DNA from: Chloroflexi bacterium UBA6077 | GTDB taxonomy: Bacteria > Chloroflexota > UBA6077 | Direction: 5' to 3' | Assembly: GCA_002436065.1 (NCBI GenBank) | Contig: DIXP01000059.1 | Span: 40,177-104,176, forward strand | Length of the DNA stretch: 64,000 bases | Notes under the pieces: generated by a model | What the model was told of the DNA's origin: nothing | Databases searched by the model: none | What the model saw: only the letters and a program-made list of their open reading frames with translations | Part shown: one piece after another, positions 7,915 through 16,641 of the stretch | How the letters are laid out: the number at the start of each line of letters is the position of its first letter | Position numbering within the stretch: the first letter of the stretch is position 1 | Program-made: the position numbers and the translations under genes

Positions 7915-8261
7915 TAGGCGATGCGCAGTACAGGGATGGCTTGGGACCAGATCTTCTCCAGGCGATAGTATTCGCGCAGCTCGGGCGAGAAGACGTGGAC
8001 CACGACGCTACCGTAGTCCAGCAGGACCCAGCCTGAATCGGGCGTTCCCTCCATCTGGAGCGGCTTCAGCTTCTCTTCCCGATGGAGGGTCTCCCGGATG
8101 TCGTCGACGATGGCCTTGATCTGTCGATCACTCGTGCCATTGCAGATCACAAAGTAGTCCGCAATGAGAGAGACATCGCGGAGATCAAGCAACACGATGT
8201 CGACTGCCTGCTTGTCGGAAGCGACGTCGACTATCTTTCTGGCGAGGGCTTGAGAATCCAG
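7914..8261 (-). CDS. rsfS: Ribosomal silencing factor RsfS, probable CTG start
   Basis: A 115-residue RsfS/Iojap protein, which binds L14 of the 50S subunit and blocks subunit joining under starvation. Family motifs: DIVLLDLRDVSLIADYFVICNGTSDRQ (about residues 21-47) and GWVLLDYGSVVVHVFSPELREYYRLEKIW near the C-terminus. The frame opens at 8342, but a TGGTATAAT promoter on this strand at 8315-8307 would start transcription inside that extension. No ATG, GTG or TTG exists between the promoter and the conserved N-terminus. AGGAGG (8276-8271) lies nine bases before a CTG at 8261 that aligns with the family's initiator Met (x-D-S-x-x-L-A). I therefore place the start at CTG 8261. Confidence 0.85.
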   Translation of the reverse strand: MDSQALARKIVDVASDKQAVDIVLLDLRDVSLIADYFVICNGTSDRQIKAIVDDIRETLHREEKLKPLQMEGTPDSGWVLLDYGSVVVHVFSPELREYYRLEKIWSQAIPVLRIA

Positions 8262-8306
8262 TCCTGTGAACCTCCTCTTCTTAGCTTGACCTCCATCTTC
8301 CCGTGG

Positions 8307-8315
8307 ATTATACCA
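8307..8315 (-). promoter_or_regulatory. Extended -10 promoter of rsfS (TGGTATAAT)
   Basis: On the minus strand this reads TGGTATAAT, identical to the extended -10 box at 1206-1214. It lies between the receiver gene (ending 8320) and rsfS and decides the rsfS start. No matching -35 box. Confidence 0.6.
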
Positions 8316-8319
8316 TCTA

Positions 8320-8706
8320 CTAGCCGGTTGACGTGCAGGCACCGACGAGACCCTCGATCTTCTTCACGAGGTCGTCCAGGTCGAAGGGTTTGTCCAAGAT
8401 GTCGTTGCATCCGGCGGCCTTGGCTCTCTCCCTGTCCTCTTGTCGAGTTAAGCCGCTCAATGCCAAGATGCGAGTCCCGTCCAACCTTGGCTGTGTGCGC
8501 ATCCGCTCCGCTACGGTGAAGCCATCGATACCAGGCAGCAGCAGGTCGAGCACCACCAGGTCGGGGGTCGCTCCCGAGACCAACTCCAGGGCCTCCTCTC
8601 CACTGGAGGCCAGTGTAACCTCGCATCCCAAGAGGTCCTCCACGACCACCCTCTCGATCTCCTGGACCTCTGGTTCATCCTCAACTATCAGCACCTTCTT
8701 CGCCAA
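8320..8706 (-). CDS. Stand-alone response-regulator receiver protein
   Basis: A 128-residue CheY-like receiver without an output domain. The acidic pair is in VLIVEDEPEV (residues 5-14), the phosphoacceptor Asp is in DLVVLDLLLPGIDG (about residue 54), the conserved Thr/Ser position is in ILALSGLT, and the Lys is in DILDKPFD near residue 107, so the phosphorylation site is complete. No histidine kinase is adjacent. It may act as a phosphotransfer or protein-docking module. The start is TTG 8706, preceded by GGAGGCG. The gene lies immediately upstream of the rsfS promoter in the same orientation. Confidence 0.9.
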   Translation of the reverse strand: MAKKVLIVEDEPEVQEIERVVVEDLLGCEVTLASSGEEALELVSGATPDLVVLDLLLPGIDGFTVAERMRTQPRLDGTRILALSGLTRQEDRERAKAAGCNDILDKPFDLDDLVKKIEGLVGACTSTG

Positions 8707-8778
8707 GGGAACACGCCTCCGCTCAGGTGACTTCCTGCAGCCGAGGCACGGTCTGCAGGAATCGAACCAGCGAGGAGG

Positions 8779-9399
8779 CTATGCCGCCGGTCTCTTTCTA
8801 TCCCTATCTATGTCCTCGCGAGGTTTTGCCTCCTCCACCTCTTGGCGAGTCACTATGTTTGGTCCCCAAGGGGTGCCGAGGCGAGGTAAGAGCCAACGGT
8901 CGAGGCCGATGTAGCCTGCCGTCTTCCAGGCCAATATCAGCAGGATCGACAGGGTGAAGAGGACCGGGTTGATGCTGGCGGTACCTGCCATCAGGAAGTT
9001 CCAGTTCATGAAGGCGCCAAAGAAAGCTGCGATGCCCACGAAGGCACCCAGGATCAAGGCCGTGCCAATCGCGAGCTCTCCGAAGACGATCAACTTGGCG
9101 AACCAGACGTAGTGTCCGCCGTTCAGCAGGAAGGTCAGGAAGTCCCTGTACCAGTCGAAGGTCACCGGTGGTCTCCCTTGGGCAGGAATCTGGACGGCGG
9201 TGACCCAGAATCCGCGTAGGGCCTCCCCTGTCTCCGTCCACGCGGGATTGGTGATCTTGCCCAACCCCGAGGTGAGCCAGGAGTAGCCCACGTAGAGGCG
9301 GGCAATGAGCCACAGCCAGGACAGGCGGGTGTCATTGAATAGGAGTTGAGCTATAGGGGGGTCGGTTATTAGGGTTGTGCGGTTATTGGTGCCGGCCAT
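8779..9399 (-). CDS. DoxX-family membrane protein
   Basis: A 206-residue protein with four or more hydrophobic helices, matching the DoxX/DoxD family: LWLIARLYVGYSWLTSGLGKI near residues 28-48, then LIVFGELAIGTALILGAFVGIAAFFGAFMN and a last helix LSILLILAWKTAGYIGLD. DoxX proteins are small inner-membrane proteins linked to quinone-coupled thiosulfate oxidation or redox stress; the exact role here is unknown. ATG 9399 is chosen because AAGGAG lies eight bases upstream and a good promoter starts transcription near 9462, excluding the upstream frame extension. The charged C-terminal tail (EEAKPREDIDRDRKR) should be cytoplasmic. Confidence 0.8.
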   Translation of the reverse strand: MAGTNNRTTLITDPPIAQLLFNDTRLSWLWLIARLYVGYSWLTSGLGKITNPAWTETGEALRGFWVTAVQIPAQGRPPVTFDWYRDFLTFLLNGGHYVWFAKLIVFGELAIGTALILGAFVGIAAFFGAFMNWNFLMAGTASINPVLFTLSILLILAWKTAGYIGLDRWLLPRLGTPWGPNIVTRQEVEEAKPREDIDRDRKRPAA

Positions 9400-9468
9400 G
9401 GGACCAACTCCTTTGTCAAAGTAGCGCTTAGCGTAGTCTCGGCGGCCAAGACCGTTCCGAGTGACCAC

Positions 9469-9497
9469 AGTATAGTTGCTATGATAGTTACCGTCAA
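9469..9497 (-). promoter_or_regulatory. Sigma-70 promoter of the DoxX gene
   Basis: On the minus strand TTGACG (9497-9492) and TATACT (9474-9469) are separated by exactly 17 bases, about 65 bases upstream of ATG 9399. Confidence 0.7.
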
Positions 9498-9674
9498 TAG
9501 CATATATATATAGGCATCAGCCGGTCCAGCCGAGGTTGGACGTCTGCTAGTCGCATCCCCCGTACCATGGGAGGAGGCCGCCGGCACGGTTCACCGACGT
9601 GGGTGAAGAGGGGCACCGGTGAGAGGGTAGCGTGGGAGGGTGAGGCAGGGGGAGGTGATCGATCCCAATTAGGC

Positions 9675-9761
9675 GTAGCCGCAGGCTTCAGCCTGCGCGT
9701 AACCTGTTGGTGGTGCAGCCTCTATCCAACAGGTTACGCGCAACCTAAAGGTTGCGGCTAC
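9675..9761 (+). repeat. Cruciform-type element with nested hairpins
   Basis: GTAGCCGCA...GCGCGTAACCTGTTGG (9675-9710) pairs with its inverted copy at 9726-9761. In the middle of each arm a small hairpin interrupts the pairing: GCAGGCttcaGCCTGC on the left, CAACCtaaaGGTTG on the right. They differ in sequence but keep the shape. A 20-base perfect palindrome GCTGGGAGCG/CGCTCCCAGC follows at 9773-9792. The gap 9498-9836 holds these repeats and no gene I can support. Confidence 0.65.
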
Positions 9762-9836
9762 ATCTGTCTTGCGCTGGGAGCGCGCTCCCAGCATTGGATC
9801 GCCTTCAGCGACCCATCAAAACCAATTTGGCGGACA

Positions 9837-10736
9837 CTAGCTTTTGAGCAATCCCAGCTCCACCAGGGCCTCGCGCACCCCTCTGCGCTCCTCTTCGGTG
9901 AGGTCGGGCAGGGGACGACGAACCGGTCCGGCGGGGTAGCCCAGCATAGTCAGAGCTTCTTTAGCCGGCGCAACGTAGCCCGGGTCGTACTCGAGGAATC
10001 GGTTGAGCAGTTGGAGCCGCATGTGCAGCTTGAGAGCTTCCGCTTGTTTCCCTTGCTGGAAGAGGTCGTACAGCTCCACCATCTGCTTGGGAATGACCGA
10101 GGCGGCGGTGGAGAATATACCTGTCGCCCCTATGCAAAGGGCGGGATAGAACTGACTGTCGATGCCGGTTGTGACGGCCATTTTCTGCCCACTCAGCCGG
10201 ACCAACTCCACCAGTTCTCCCATGTTGTCGTTGCTCTGTTTCGCCCCAATGATCCGTTCATGGTCGGCCAGGCGAGCCATGGTGGCCGACGAAAGGTTGT
10301 TGCCGGTGTAGAGGGGGTTGTTGTACAGGACAACCGGTAGAGCACATCGGTCGGCTATCTCCATGTAGTAGCCATAGAGGGAGTCCTCGGGAAGTTTGAA
10401 GTAGTAGGGCGCCACGACAATAGCTGCGGCCGCGCCGGCCTCGCAGGCATCGTCCGTCAGCAGCAGGGTCTCCTGGATGCTGCAAGCCGCCGTGCCGGCG
10501 ATGACGGGAATCCGCCCATTGACCTGCTCAACCACCAGTCGGGCAACGTATTTCCGCTCGTCGCGCAGGAGATGGGGAAACTCACCGGTGCCGCCCGTGG
10601 TCATGATGGCGTGGACGCCATTGGCGACCAGGTACTCGGTGATGGTCTCGATGGCCGGGGCGCTGATCTGGCCGTTCTCGTCAAAGGGAGTGACGATAGC
10701 GGCGATGATGCCCTTGACGTCTGCAGGGGTGAGCAC
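9837..10736 (-). CDS. DapA-family aldolase/lyase (not a typical DHDPS)
   Basis: A 299-residue TIM-barrel protein of the dihydrodipicolinate synthase/N-acetylneuraminate lyase family. The substrate-binding TGGTGEFP near residue 48, the catalytic Tyr in VVLYNNPLYTG near 137, and the Schiff-base Lys in IIGAKQSNDN near 166 are present. In lysine-pathway DHDPS the segment after the Tyr reads YNxPxRTG with an Arg that binds the substrate carboxylate; here it reads YNNPLYTG, so the Arg is missing and the enzyme probably acts on another 2-oxo acid. It starts at GTG 10736 with AAGGAGG just upstream. No lysine-biosynthesis gene is adjacent. Confidence 0.88.
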   Translation of the reverse strand: MLTPADVKGIIAAIVTPFDENGQISAPAIETITEYLVANGVHAIMTTGGTGEFPHLLRDERKYVARLVVEQVNGRIPVIAGTAACSIQETLLLTDDACEAGAAAAIVVAPYYFKLPEDSLYGYYMEIADRCALPVVLYNNPLYTGNNLSSATMARLADHERIIGAKQSNDNMGELVELVRLSGQKMAVTTGIDSQFYPALCIGATGIFSTAASVIPKQMVELYDLFQQGKQAEALKLHMRLQLLNRFLEYDPGYVAPAKEALTMLGYPAGPVRRPLPDLTEEERRGVREALVELGLLKS

Positions 10737-10887
10737 CTACGCCTCCTTGCTAAGTGTGATGACGATGCAGCTAGAACCGCATGCTAGCACCCACCACAAG
10801 GAGCGTCAAGGCAAGGGATAGCCCCGCTGATTCCTCTCGATGCGTTACTCTAGAGCGTTTGACTTCTCTGCACGACCCGGCAGCCCA

Positions 10888-11574
10888 CTATTTCTTTGAG
10901 GTGCGCAGCTTCTCCATCAGCATTTCCTGGTCGCGCCTGGCCTTGGAGCCTCTGTCGCCTCGGTTCGATGCACCGCCGCTCTCCCCTTGCTTCTCCCGCT
11001 GCTGACCGTAGGCTCGATCGAAGGCGATAGCCATGCTGGTGAGCATCGGTTCTTCCTTGCGGGCAGCGGCTTCGGCATCGTAGTGCTGAGCGTCCACATC
11101 GTTGAGGGAAAGGGCGATCCTGCCTCGCCCCATGTCCACGGACACGACACGGGCACGCACATTGTCCCCCACCTTGACCACGTCCTCTACCCGTCGCACT
11201 CGGTAGGGGGCGAGTTCAGAGATGTGCACCAGGCCGTCCCGTCTTTCCACCAGGCCAAGGTCGACGAAGGCACCGTAGCGTTCGATCCGGGTCACCTTTC
11301 CCTCCACGACGCTGCCTGGGCGCAGATCTCCCAGACGGGGACCGGTGGGCTTTGCGGTAGGGGCTTCCTGGGGCTTCGGCTTCTGGGGTTCGGCGGTGGG
11401 CTGAGCGGTTGCGGCCTCGGAAGCGGGCGTTGGCTCAACTGCCTGGGGTTCCGCGGTGGACTGGGGCTCCACACCCGTCTCAGCCGCGGCGGGAGGGGTT
11501 GCCTGCTCGGCTGCCTCGGCGGGCCGCTCCTCAGGCTGGGGTTGGGTCGTCTCCTTCTGGGACTGGTCTTCCAA
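10888..11574 (-). CDS. S1 RNA-binding domain protein with low-complexity N-terminus
   Basis: A 228-residue protein. Residues 1-75 are a low-complexity Glu/Pro/Ala/Thr/Gln tract, probably disordered. A single S1 (OB-fold) domain follows at about 80-155: LRPGSVVEGKVTRIERYGAFVDLGL, GLVHISELA, VKVGDNVRARVVSVD and RIALSLNDV, a textbook S1 pattern. The C-terminal 70 residues are charged. S1 proteins of this kind bind mRNA or associate with the ribosome or degradosome; the specific role is unknown. The gene lies alone between convergent-free gaps and shares orientation with the flanking genes. Confidence 0.85.
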   Translation of the reverse strand: MEDQSQKETTQPQPEERPAEAAEQATPPAAAETGVEPQSTAEPQAVEPTPASEAATAQPTAEPQKPKPQEAPTAKPTGPRLGDLRPGSVVEGKVTRIERYGAFVDLGLVERRDGLVHISELAPYRVRRVEDVVKVGDNVRARVVSVDMGRGRIALSLNDVDAQHYDAEAAARKEEPMLTSMAIAFDRAYGQQREKQGESGGASNRGDRGSKARRDQEMLMEKLRTSKK

Positions 11575-11685
11575 TTCTCGGACTCCTGAATCGGGATTGA
11601 CGCTGGCCTGAGGCCAGCCAGAATATCTATTATAGCAGCCTTCGTGCTTGGCCTTCCTGCTGGGACTTTCACACTTTCAACCCAA

Positions 11686-12738
11686 CTATCGCTTCCCTAC
11701 TTCAAAGTAGTCGTAGGCTACCCTGGCGATGCGTGCGATGTAATCGGCGGCGGCATCGTGGTCTGTAAGGTCTGAGGTGAGCGCCACCACCACGAACTGG
11801 CTCCTGGGGCCGTAGACGATACCCGCGTCGTGGCGCAGGTGGGGCAGTTCTCCGCTCTTATGGGCGACGGTTACGTTGGGGGGGAGTAGTGCCGGGAGCC
11901 AGGCAACCTGCTGCTTCAGGCTCAGCAGGTGCAGCGCTTCCTTGGAGCCCGACTCGCTGAGCAGCTTCCCAGTAGCCACCTTCTCCAGCAGGATCCCCAT
12001 CTCCCTGGCCGTGACGCTGTTCTCGCCGGGTTGGCCTCCCCAGTCTTGAGAAGGCTGGCCGATACGGAGTCGGGTCTTCTCCAGTCCGTTGGCTTGAAGC
12101 GTGAGGTTTACGTTGTCCACCCCCACCAGCTCCAGGAGGGCCAGAGCAGCTATGTTGTCGCTTACCTGGATCATCAGCTCCGTCAACTCCCGGACGGTGA
12201 ATTCCTCGCCGATGCGCGCCTGCAGTACGCCAGCGCCGTCTACCCAGTGTCTTTGCTGAAGCTGGATCTTGGTGTCCATGTTGTGGATGCCCATCCCCTG
12301 TTGCCTAAGCAGCTCCACCAGGATGGGTATTTTGAAGAGGCTGGCCGAAGGAAACAGGGAATCATCGTCGATGGAGACCATGGCCCCTGTGTTGAGGCTC
12401 TTGACGTACACACTGACGTTGCCGACCCCAGGGTTCACTGCCTTCTCGACCGCCGAGAGGAGCGTCGCGTCTCTCCATCCGTCCTGGCCGGGCTTCAGGA
12501 CGGGGAGCCGCTGGAAGGGGATTTCGACAGCCACCTGCCTTTCAGCGTACAGCTCGGCGCGGCGGATCTGCACCGCCTCCCAGGCCATGGTGGCCACCCG
12601 CGCGACGAAGAAGAGCAGCAGCCCATAGGCTATCAGCTTGGTCGCCGGGGGGAGACCGCCTCGCCGTCTGGTGACCTGCGCTGTAGGGGAAGCATCGCGC
12701 CGCCCACGAGCTGGGATGGCATGACTCGACGGCTCCAT
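11686..12738 (-). CDS. Class A beta-lactamase-fold serine hydrolase, membrane-anchored
   Basis: A 350-residue protein with an N-terminal membrane helix (LIAYGLLLFFVARVATMAW, about 34-52) and an extracytoplasmic beta-lactamase/penicillin-binding fold. The three active-site motifs are present: S-x-x-K in FPSASLFKIP, S-D-N in IQVSDNIAAL, and K-S/T-G in AHKSGELPH. I do not see the ExxLN omega-loop motif of true class A beta-lactamases, so a peptidase or a non-antibiotic role is at least as likely as resistance. The start is placed at ATG 12738, with a nearby GTG two codons upstream also possible; the longer frame to 12900 adds a low-complexity, Ser/Arg-rich extension without ribosome site. Confidence 0.8.
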   Translation of the reverse strand: MEPSSHAIPARGRRDASPTAQVTRRRGGLPPATKLIAYGLLLFFVARVATMAWEAVQIRRAELYAERQVAVEIPFQRLPVLKPGQDGWRDATLLSAVEKAVNPGVGNVSVYVKSLNTGAMVSIDDDSLFPSASLFKIPILVELLRQQGMGIHNMDTKIQLQQRHWVDGAGVLQARIGEEFTVRELTELMIQVSDNIAALALLELVGVDNVNLTLQANGLEKTRLRIGQPSQDWGGQPGENSVTAREMGILLEKVATGKLLSESGSKEALHLLSLKQQVAWLPALLPPNVTVAHKSGELPHLRHDAGIVYGPRSQFVVVALTSDLTDHDAAADYIARIARVAYDYFEVGKR

Positions 12739-13014
12739 CTCCACGGCCGCCGCTAACTCCCTTCGAGACGATGGGTGCCCGCGGGTTCGGCTGGACGGGT
12801 TGCTGTTGGGCAAGCTGCCGCCCCTGGCAGCTCTTCGATGGTTAGAGGATTGTCTTTCCAAATCGAGACCGGATCCAACAGGGGGTGTTGTGAGGATCAC
12901 CTGCCTCTATGGTACTGCCGAAAAGGCGGGCCGGCAAGCGGGTCGCCTTCCCGATGGTATGCCCCTTGCGCGCTCTCATCTCTCGTGAACCTGTTTCTGT
13001 GGAGGAAGAGAACC

Positions 13015-13422
13015 GTGGGATTGATAAGGTTGCTTACCATGGCGGGGTTGGGTGGGGTGTTGTGGCGGGCGATTCAGGAGTCGGAAAGGCTGCCTGAACC
13101 GTTGTCCGGCTGGGCATCAGACGTCAAGAGCAGCGCGGAAATGTCTGTCATCCAGTGGAGCGCCGGCTTCCTGAGGTCGCGCGGGGCCGTACAGTCCGCG
13201 CCGCTCGCGCAGCAGGAGGCGCTGCTCGCGCAGCGGGTCGTATGCGCTCTCAGGGAGGAACTGGGTATCAAGGCCGGGGGCATCTCCGTCATTGTGATCG
13301 GCAGTGTGATCCACCTGGAGGGCAAGGTAGCCAGTGTGGCCGATCGTGCCGAGGCGGAGCGCATAGCCCGGGATGCCAGCGGTGCTGAGATCTTGGCGGA
13401 TGACCTGCAGGTGGCGGGATAG
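13015..13422 (+). CDS. BON-domain protein with N-terminal membrane segment
   Basis: A 135-residue protein. The first 18 residues (GLIRLLTMAGLGGVLWRA) form a short hydrophobic segment. Residues about 70-135 match a BON domain: LREELGIKAGGISVIVIGSVIHLEGKVASVADRAEAERIARDASGAEILADDL, with the characteristic G-x-V-x-L-x-G-x-V turn. BON domains bind phospholipid or peptidoglycan-associated surfaces and occur in envelope-stress proteins. The start is GTG 13015 because GGAGG at 13001-13005 lies nine bases upstream; the frame extends further 5' without another good ribosome site. The gene is divergent from the beta-lactamase-fold gene. Confidence 0.7.
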   Translation: MGLIRLLTMAGLGGVLWRAIQESERLPEPLSGWASDVKSSAEMSVIQWSAGFLRSRGAVQSAPLAQQEALLAQRVVCALREELGIKAGGISVIVIGSVIHLEGKVASVADRAEAERIARDASGAEILADDLQVAG

Positions 13423-13483
13423 CTCTCCTCACAGAAACCCTGAGTGCCCCTTTGTTGTCGTCGTGAGTGGGGGGATGAAGGGT

Positions 13484-13531
13484 CTCCATTGACAGGAGAT
13501 GCTTCGCTCCACGCTCAGCATGACAGGGTGG
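13484..13531 (+). repeat. Short dispersed repeat (TGTCAT...GAAGCATCTC family)
   Basis: Read on the minus strand it contains TGTCATGCTGAGCG and GAGCGAAGCATCTCC, the same pattern as the longer element at 36045-36134 (TGTCATTCTGAG ... GAAGAATCTCC). A further remnant lies near 28124-28161 (CGGAATGACAGGG). Confidence 0.5.
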
Positions 13532-13643
13532 GAGATTCAGTGTGACAGTGGAGGGAGGTCAGAATGGGAGCGGGGGGATACGCTGGTGAGGGATCGTGAT
13601 TGAGAGTACAATGGTGCAGTAGCTGGCAATTGCTGCCGGGTTT

Positions 13644-15797
13644 GTGACTTGCGTGCAAGGGCCGGCCGCACCCCTCCCTCACGTTGCTCCGAGGGTCACC
13701 AGAGTGGAGAAGACCTCCGTTCCAAAGACGACGCGCGCCCGGCTCGTAGCTGCTCTCGCGGTTGCCTTGTTTCTTCTTGCGATTCTGTCTTTAAGGACCG
13801 CAGCTGAAGGCCCGGTGTTAGGGGTGACTCTTGCGCCTCAGAGCGATGGCTCCCAGCGAGCGGAGTGGGTCATGCCCGGCGGTTACCTATACGAGGCAGG
13901 GGTGCGACCAGGCGACTCCATACTGCTGGCGGAACCGCCAGAGGGCTCTGTGGCATGGGCCTCTGTTCGCTTTCTTCAGGGGGACAGGAGCGGCCAGCAG
14001 TTACCGCTCTCCCGGCGATGGCCTATCGCCACGGACTATGTGCTGTTCTGCCTGGGGCTGGAGTTCGCGGCGGCAGGGCTGTGGATCTTCCTCCGCGCCC
14101 TGGATCGGAAACCTGCTACCATCTTCGCCCTGCTCGCCATGAGCGCCGCAATAGCATTCATGGCCTTTCCCGCCATTGGCAACGGCCATCCCTGGGCACT
14201 TGCCCTTGAGTGGGTAGGCTCGAAGCTGGGTATGGCTGCATTCGTCCTCTTCTTCCTCACCACTCCCCTGGAGCGCTGGCGACCCCTGCGTTGGGCTCTT
14301 GCCCTCGCCCCGTTGCCTATCCTCTCCCTGTACGGCGTCTCTGTCTGGCAGCAGCCGGACCTTTACTCCGTGGTGAAGCCCTTGGGCTACAGTTACATGG
14401 CTGTTAGTCTGGTAGTGAGCCTCCTGGCCATGGTGTGGCCGTTTCTCACTGGGGCACCCAGGCTGCACAGGCGGATGGGATCGGTTCTGCTGGCCGCTTC
14501 AACGGCGGCAGCGCTCTACCTGTTCGGCAGCTTGCTGCCCTACCTGCTGTTCCGGCGCTACATCCTACCCGCCGAGGTGGCCATCGCTGGGGTTGGCCTC
14601 ATCCCAATCGGTTTCCTCTGGGCCATGCTCCATTACCCCATCCTGGGGATGAGTGTGGCACCCTGGGCGATGATGAAGACGGTATTCGATACCATCTCCG
14701 ATGCGATCTTCATAGTAAGATCCGACGGGAGGCTGATGGATGCCAGCCGTGCCGGGCTGTTGCTGCTGGGGTTACGCAGGGCAAGGGAGGCAGACGGTGA
14801 GTTGGTTCGGATGCTGGCGGGGCTGGAAGTTCGCGAGGTCAACGCCCAGCCACGGGCCGGACTGTTGCTGGAAAGGGTGCTGGCAGGCGAGCGAGTGGAC
14901 GGCGATGAGATCCAGGTGCGACTGCCGAACGGAGAAGCCGGCTGGGTCAGCGCAGTGGGGGCACCCCTTTTGGACGAGCAGGGTCGGGTGGAGATGGCGG
15001 TGCTCACCTATCGGGACATCACCGAGAGGAAGCACAGGGAGTTGGAGCAGAGAGAGCTGGAGCGCCAGAAGGAGGAGTTCTTCGCCAACGTCTCCCACGA
15101 CCTGAAGACGCCGCTCAGCGCCATCAAGGCCTCCGTGGGTGTTGTCCTGGCCAACGAGCCGGCGGAGATGCCCGAGCCGCTCCACCGCATGCTGGTGAAC
15201 ATAGACCTTGCCGCGGATAGAATGGCCGGTCTGGTGGAGGATTTGCTGGAGTTGGAGCGCTTCCAAGCAGGACGTATTCAACTGAGGGCGGTGCCCTGCA
15301 ACCTGCGGGAGTTGACCTTGCGAGCGGTGTCGACCATCGAGCCGCTGGCGGCCGGCCGCGACCAGAAGGTGCGGCTGGAGCTACCGCCCGGCCCCCTGGT
15401 GATCCCGGCGGATGGTAGGCGTCTGGAGCGGGCCCTGATCAACCTGCTTACCAACGCTCACCAATATGGTTCTTCAGGGGGTACAATGCGGGTTGCCCTG
15501 GAGAGGCAGAACAGAGATGTGCTGTTCACGGTGGCAGACGATGGACCCGGAATACCGGAGGCGGAGCGGGAACTCATCTTCGACCGCTTCTACCGAGCCG
15601 CTAATGGGGTAGCCCGTTTGAACGGTGGGAGCGGGTTGGGGCTGCCCATAGCCCGGGCCGCGGCAGAGCTTCACGGCGGCCGGCTCTGGGTCGAGGGCGG
15701 GACCGCGAAGGGGGCAATCTTCAAGATGGCCCTACCAGTACACTGGTCGTATCCCGATGGGGCTAAGGAAAGACTCGATGAAGATACTGGTAGTTGA
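13644..15797 (+). CDS. Multi-pass membrane sensor histidine kinase with PDZ-like and PAS domains
   Basis: A 717-residue kinase. TM1 (about 35-52) is followed by an extracytoplasmic PDZ-like segment (EAGVRPGDSIL, about 87-97), then seven or so further helices (about 130-345), a PAS domain (about 350-465; SDAIFIVRSDGRLMDASRAG and VLTYRDITERK), HisKA with the phosphorylated His in FFANVSHDLKTPLSA, and HATPase_c with N box NLLTNAHQYG, G1 DDGPGIP and G2 GSGLGLPIA. All catalytic motifs look intact. The gene overlaps the following OmpR-type regulator by 20 bases, so the two form a two-component system. The start GTG 13644 is the first in the frame and is not strongly supported by a ribosome site. 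Confidence 0.9.
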   Translation: MTCVQGPAAPLPHVAPRVTRVEKTSVPKTTRARLVAALAVALFLLAILSLRTAAEGPVLGVTLAPQSDGSQRAEWVMPGGYLYEAGVRPGDSILLAEPPEGSVAWASVRFLQGDRSGQQLPLSRRWPIATDYVLFCLGLEFAAAGLWIFLRALDRKPATIFALLAMSAAIAFMAFPAIGNGHPWALALEWVGSKLGMAAFVLFFLTTPLERWRPLRWALALAPLPILSLYGVSVWQQPDLYSVVKPLGYSYMAVSLVVSLLAMVWPFLTGAPRLHRRMGSVLLAASTAAALYLFGSLLPYLLFRRYILPAEVAIAGVGLIPIGFLWAMLHYPILGMSVAPWAMMKTVFDTISDAIFIVRSDGRLMDASRAGLLLLGLRRAREADGELVRMLAGLEVREVNAQPRAGLLLERVLAGERVDGDEIQVRLPNGEAGWVSAVGAPLLDEQGRVEMAVLTYRDITERKHRELEQRELERQKEEFFANVSHDLKTPLSAIKASVGVVLANEPAEMPEPLHRMLVNIDLAADRMAGLVEDLLELERFQAGRIQLRAVPCNLRELTLRAVSTIEPLAAGRDQKVRLELPPGPLVIPADGRRLERALINLLTNAHQYGSSGGTMRVALERQNRDVLFTVADDGPGIPEAERELIFDRFYRAANGVARLNGGSGLGLPIARAAAELHGGRLWVEGGTAKGAIFKMALPVHWSYPDGAKERLDEDTGS

Positions 15798-16476
15798 CGA
15801 CGACCCGCAGATATTGGAGGCTTTGCGCTTAGGATTCCAGCTGCAGTGGCAGGGATCCACCGTCCTCAGCGCGCGCAGTGGTGATGAGGCGATCCGGGTC
15901 TTCTTCGATCAGCTTCCCGATGTGGTGCTGCTGGATGTGACAATGCCGGGCAAGAATGGCTACGAGGTGTTGAAGGAGATCCGGCAGGTCTCCGACGTGC
16001 CGGTGGTCATGCTCACAGCACGTGGTGAGGAGATCGACCAGGTTCGCGGTTTGGAGTTGGGCGCCGACGACTACGTGGTGAAGCCGTTCAGCCACATGGC
16101 ACTCCTGGCCAGGATCAGGGCCGTCCTGCGCCGGGCGGAGATGCCACCCCCCCTGCGCAGTGTGCCGGATCTGGTGGCGGGGGATCTGACAGTGCATTTC
16201 CAGAGTCAGCAGGTTGTTCTGCGGGGGGAGAGGGTAAGGCTCACGCCGGTAGAGTACAAGCTGCTCTACCACTTGGTGCGCAATGCTGGAAGGGTGGTGC
16301 CACACCAGGCCCTTATCAACCAGCTGTGGGGCGAGGCGTACGGAGCGACGACGGCGCAGTTGAAGGTCTTCGTAAGCCGTCTCCGTTCGAAGATAGAGCC
16401 CGAGGGTGGCCCTCGATACATAGAGACCCAAAGGGGCCTTGGTTATAGGTTCGTGCCGCCACCGAAGGATCAGTAG
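15778..16476 (+). CDS. OmpR/PhoB-type response regulator
   Basis: A 232-residue regulator: receiver (1-115) with acidic residues D7 and D8, phosphoacceptor D53 in VVLLDVTMPG, Thr in VVMLTARG and Lys in DYVVKPFS; then a winged-helix DNA-binding domain (about 135-228; LTPVEYKLLYHLV, LKVFVSRLRSKIE, YIETQRGLGYRF). The receiver site is complete. ATG 15778 is chosen: AAGGAAAG lies just upstream, and the gene overlaps the end of the kinase gene that presumably phosphorylates it. A paralogous regulator with a degenerate receiver is encoded at 29763-30506. Confidence 0.93.
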   Translation: MKILVVDDDPQILEALRLGFQLQWQGSTVLSARSGDEAIRVFFDQLPDVVLLDVTMPGKNGYEVLKEIRQVSDVPVVMLTARGEEIDQVRGLELGADDYVVKPFSHMALLARIRAVLRRAEMPPPLRSVPDLVAGDLTVHFQSQQVVLRGERVRLTPVEYKLLYHLVRNAGRVVPHQALINQLWGEAYGATTAQLKVFVSRLRSKIEPEGGPRYIETQRGLGYRFVPPPKDQ

Positions 16477-16641
16477 CTCCCTCTTGTTTACCTTCGGTCA
16501 ACCCTTGGCAACCAGGACATTTATCTTGAGATGCTAGATTCCCGCTGAGGATCGCGATCCCTCTGAAGAACGCGCCATGGGCTTGTCCCCATCCCCATAC
16601 TATCTGCCCGAGAGTCTCAAAGGCGAATTGAGAGGCGGCCG

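Noticed and set aside
11686..12738. Calling the beta-lactamase-fold protein an antibiotic-resistance gene.
   Set aside because: SxxK, SDN and KSG are shared with peptidases, and the ExxLN omega-loop Glu is not visible.
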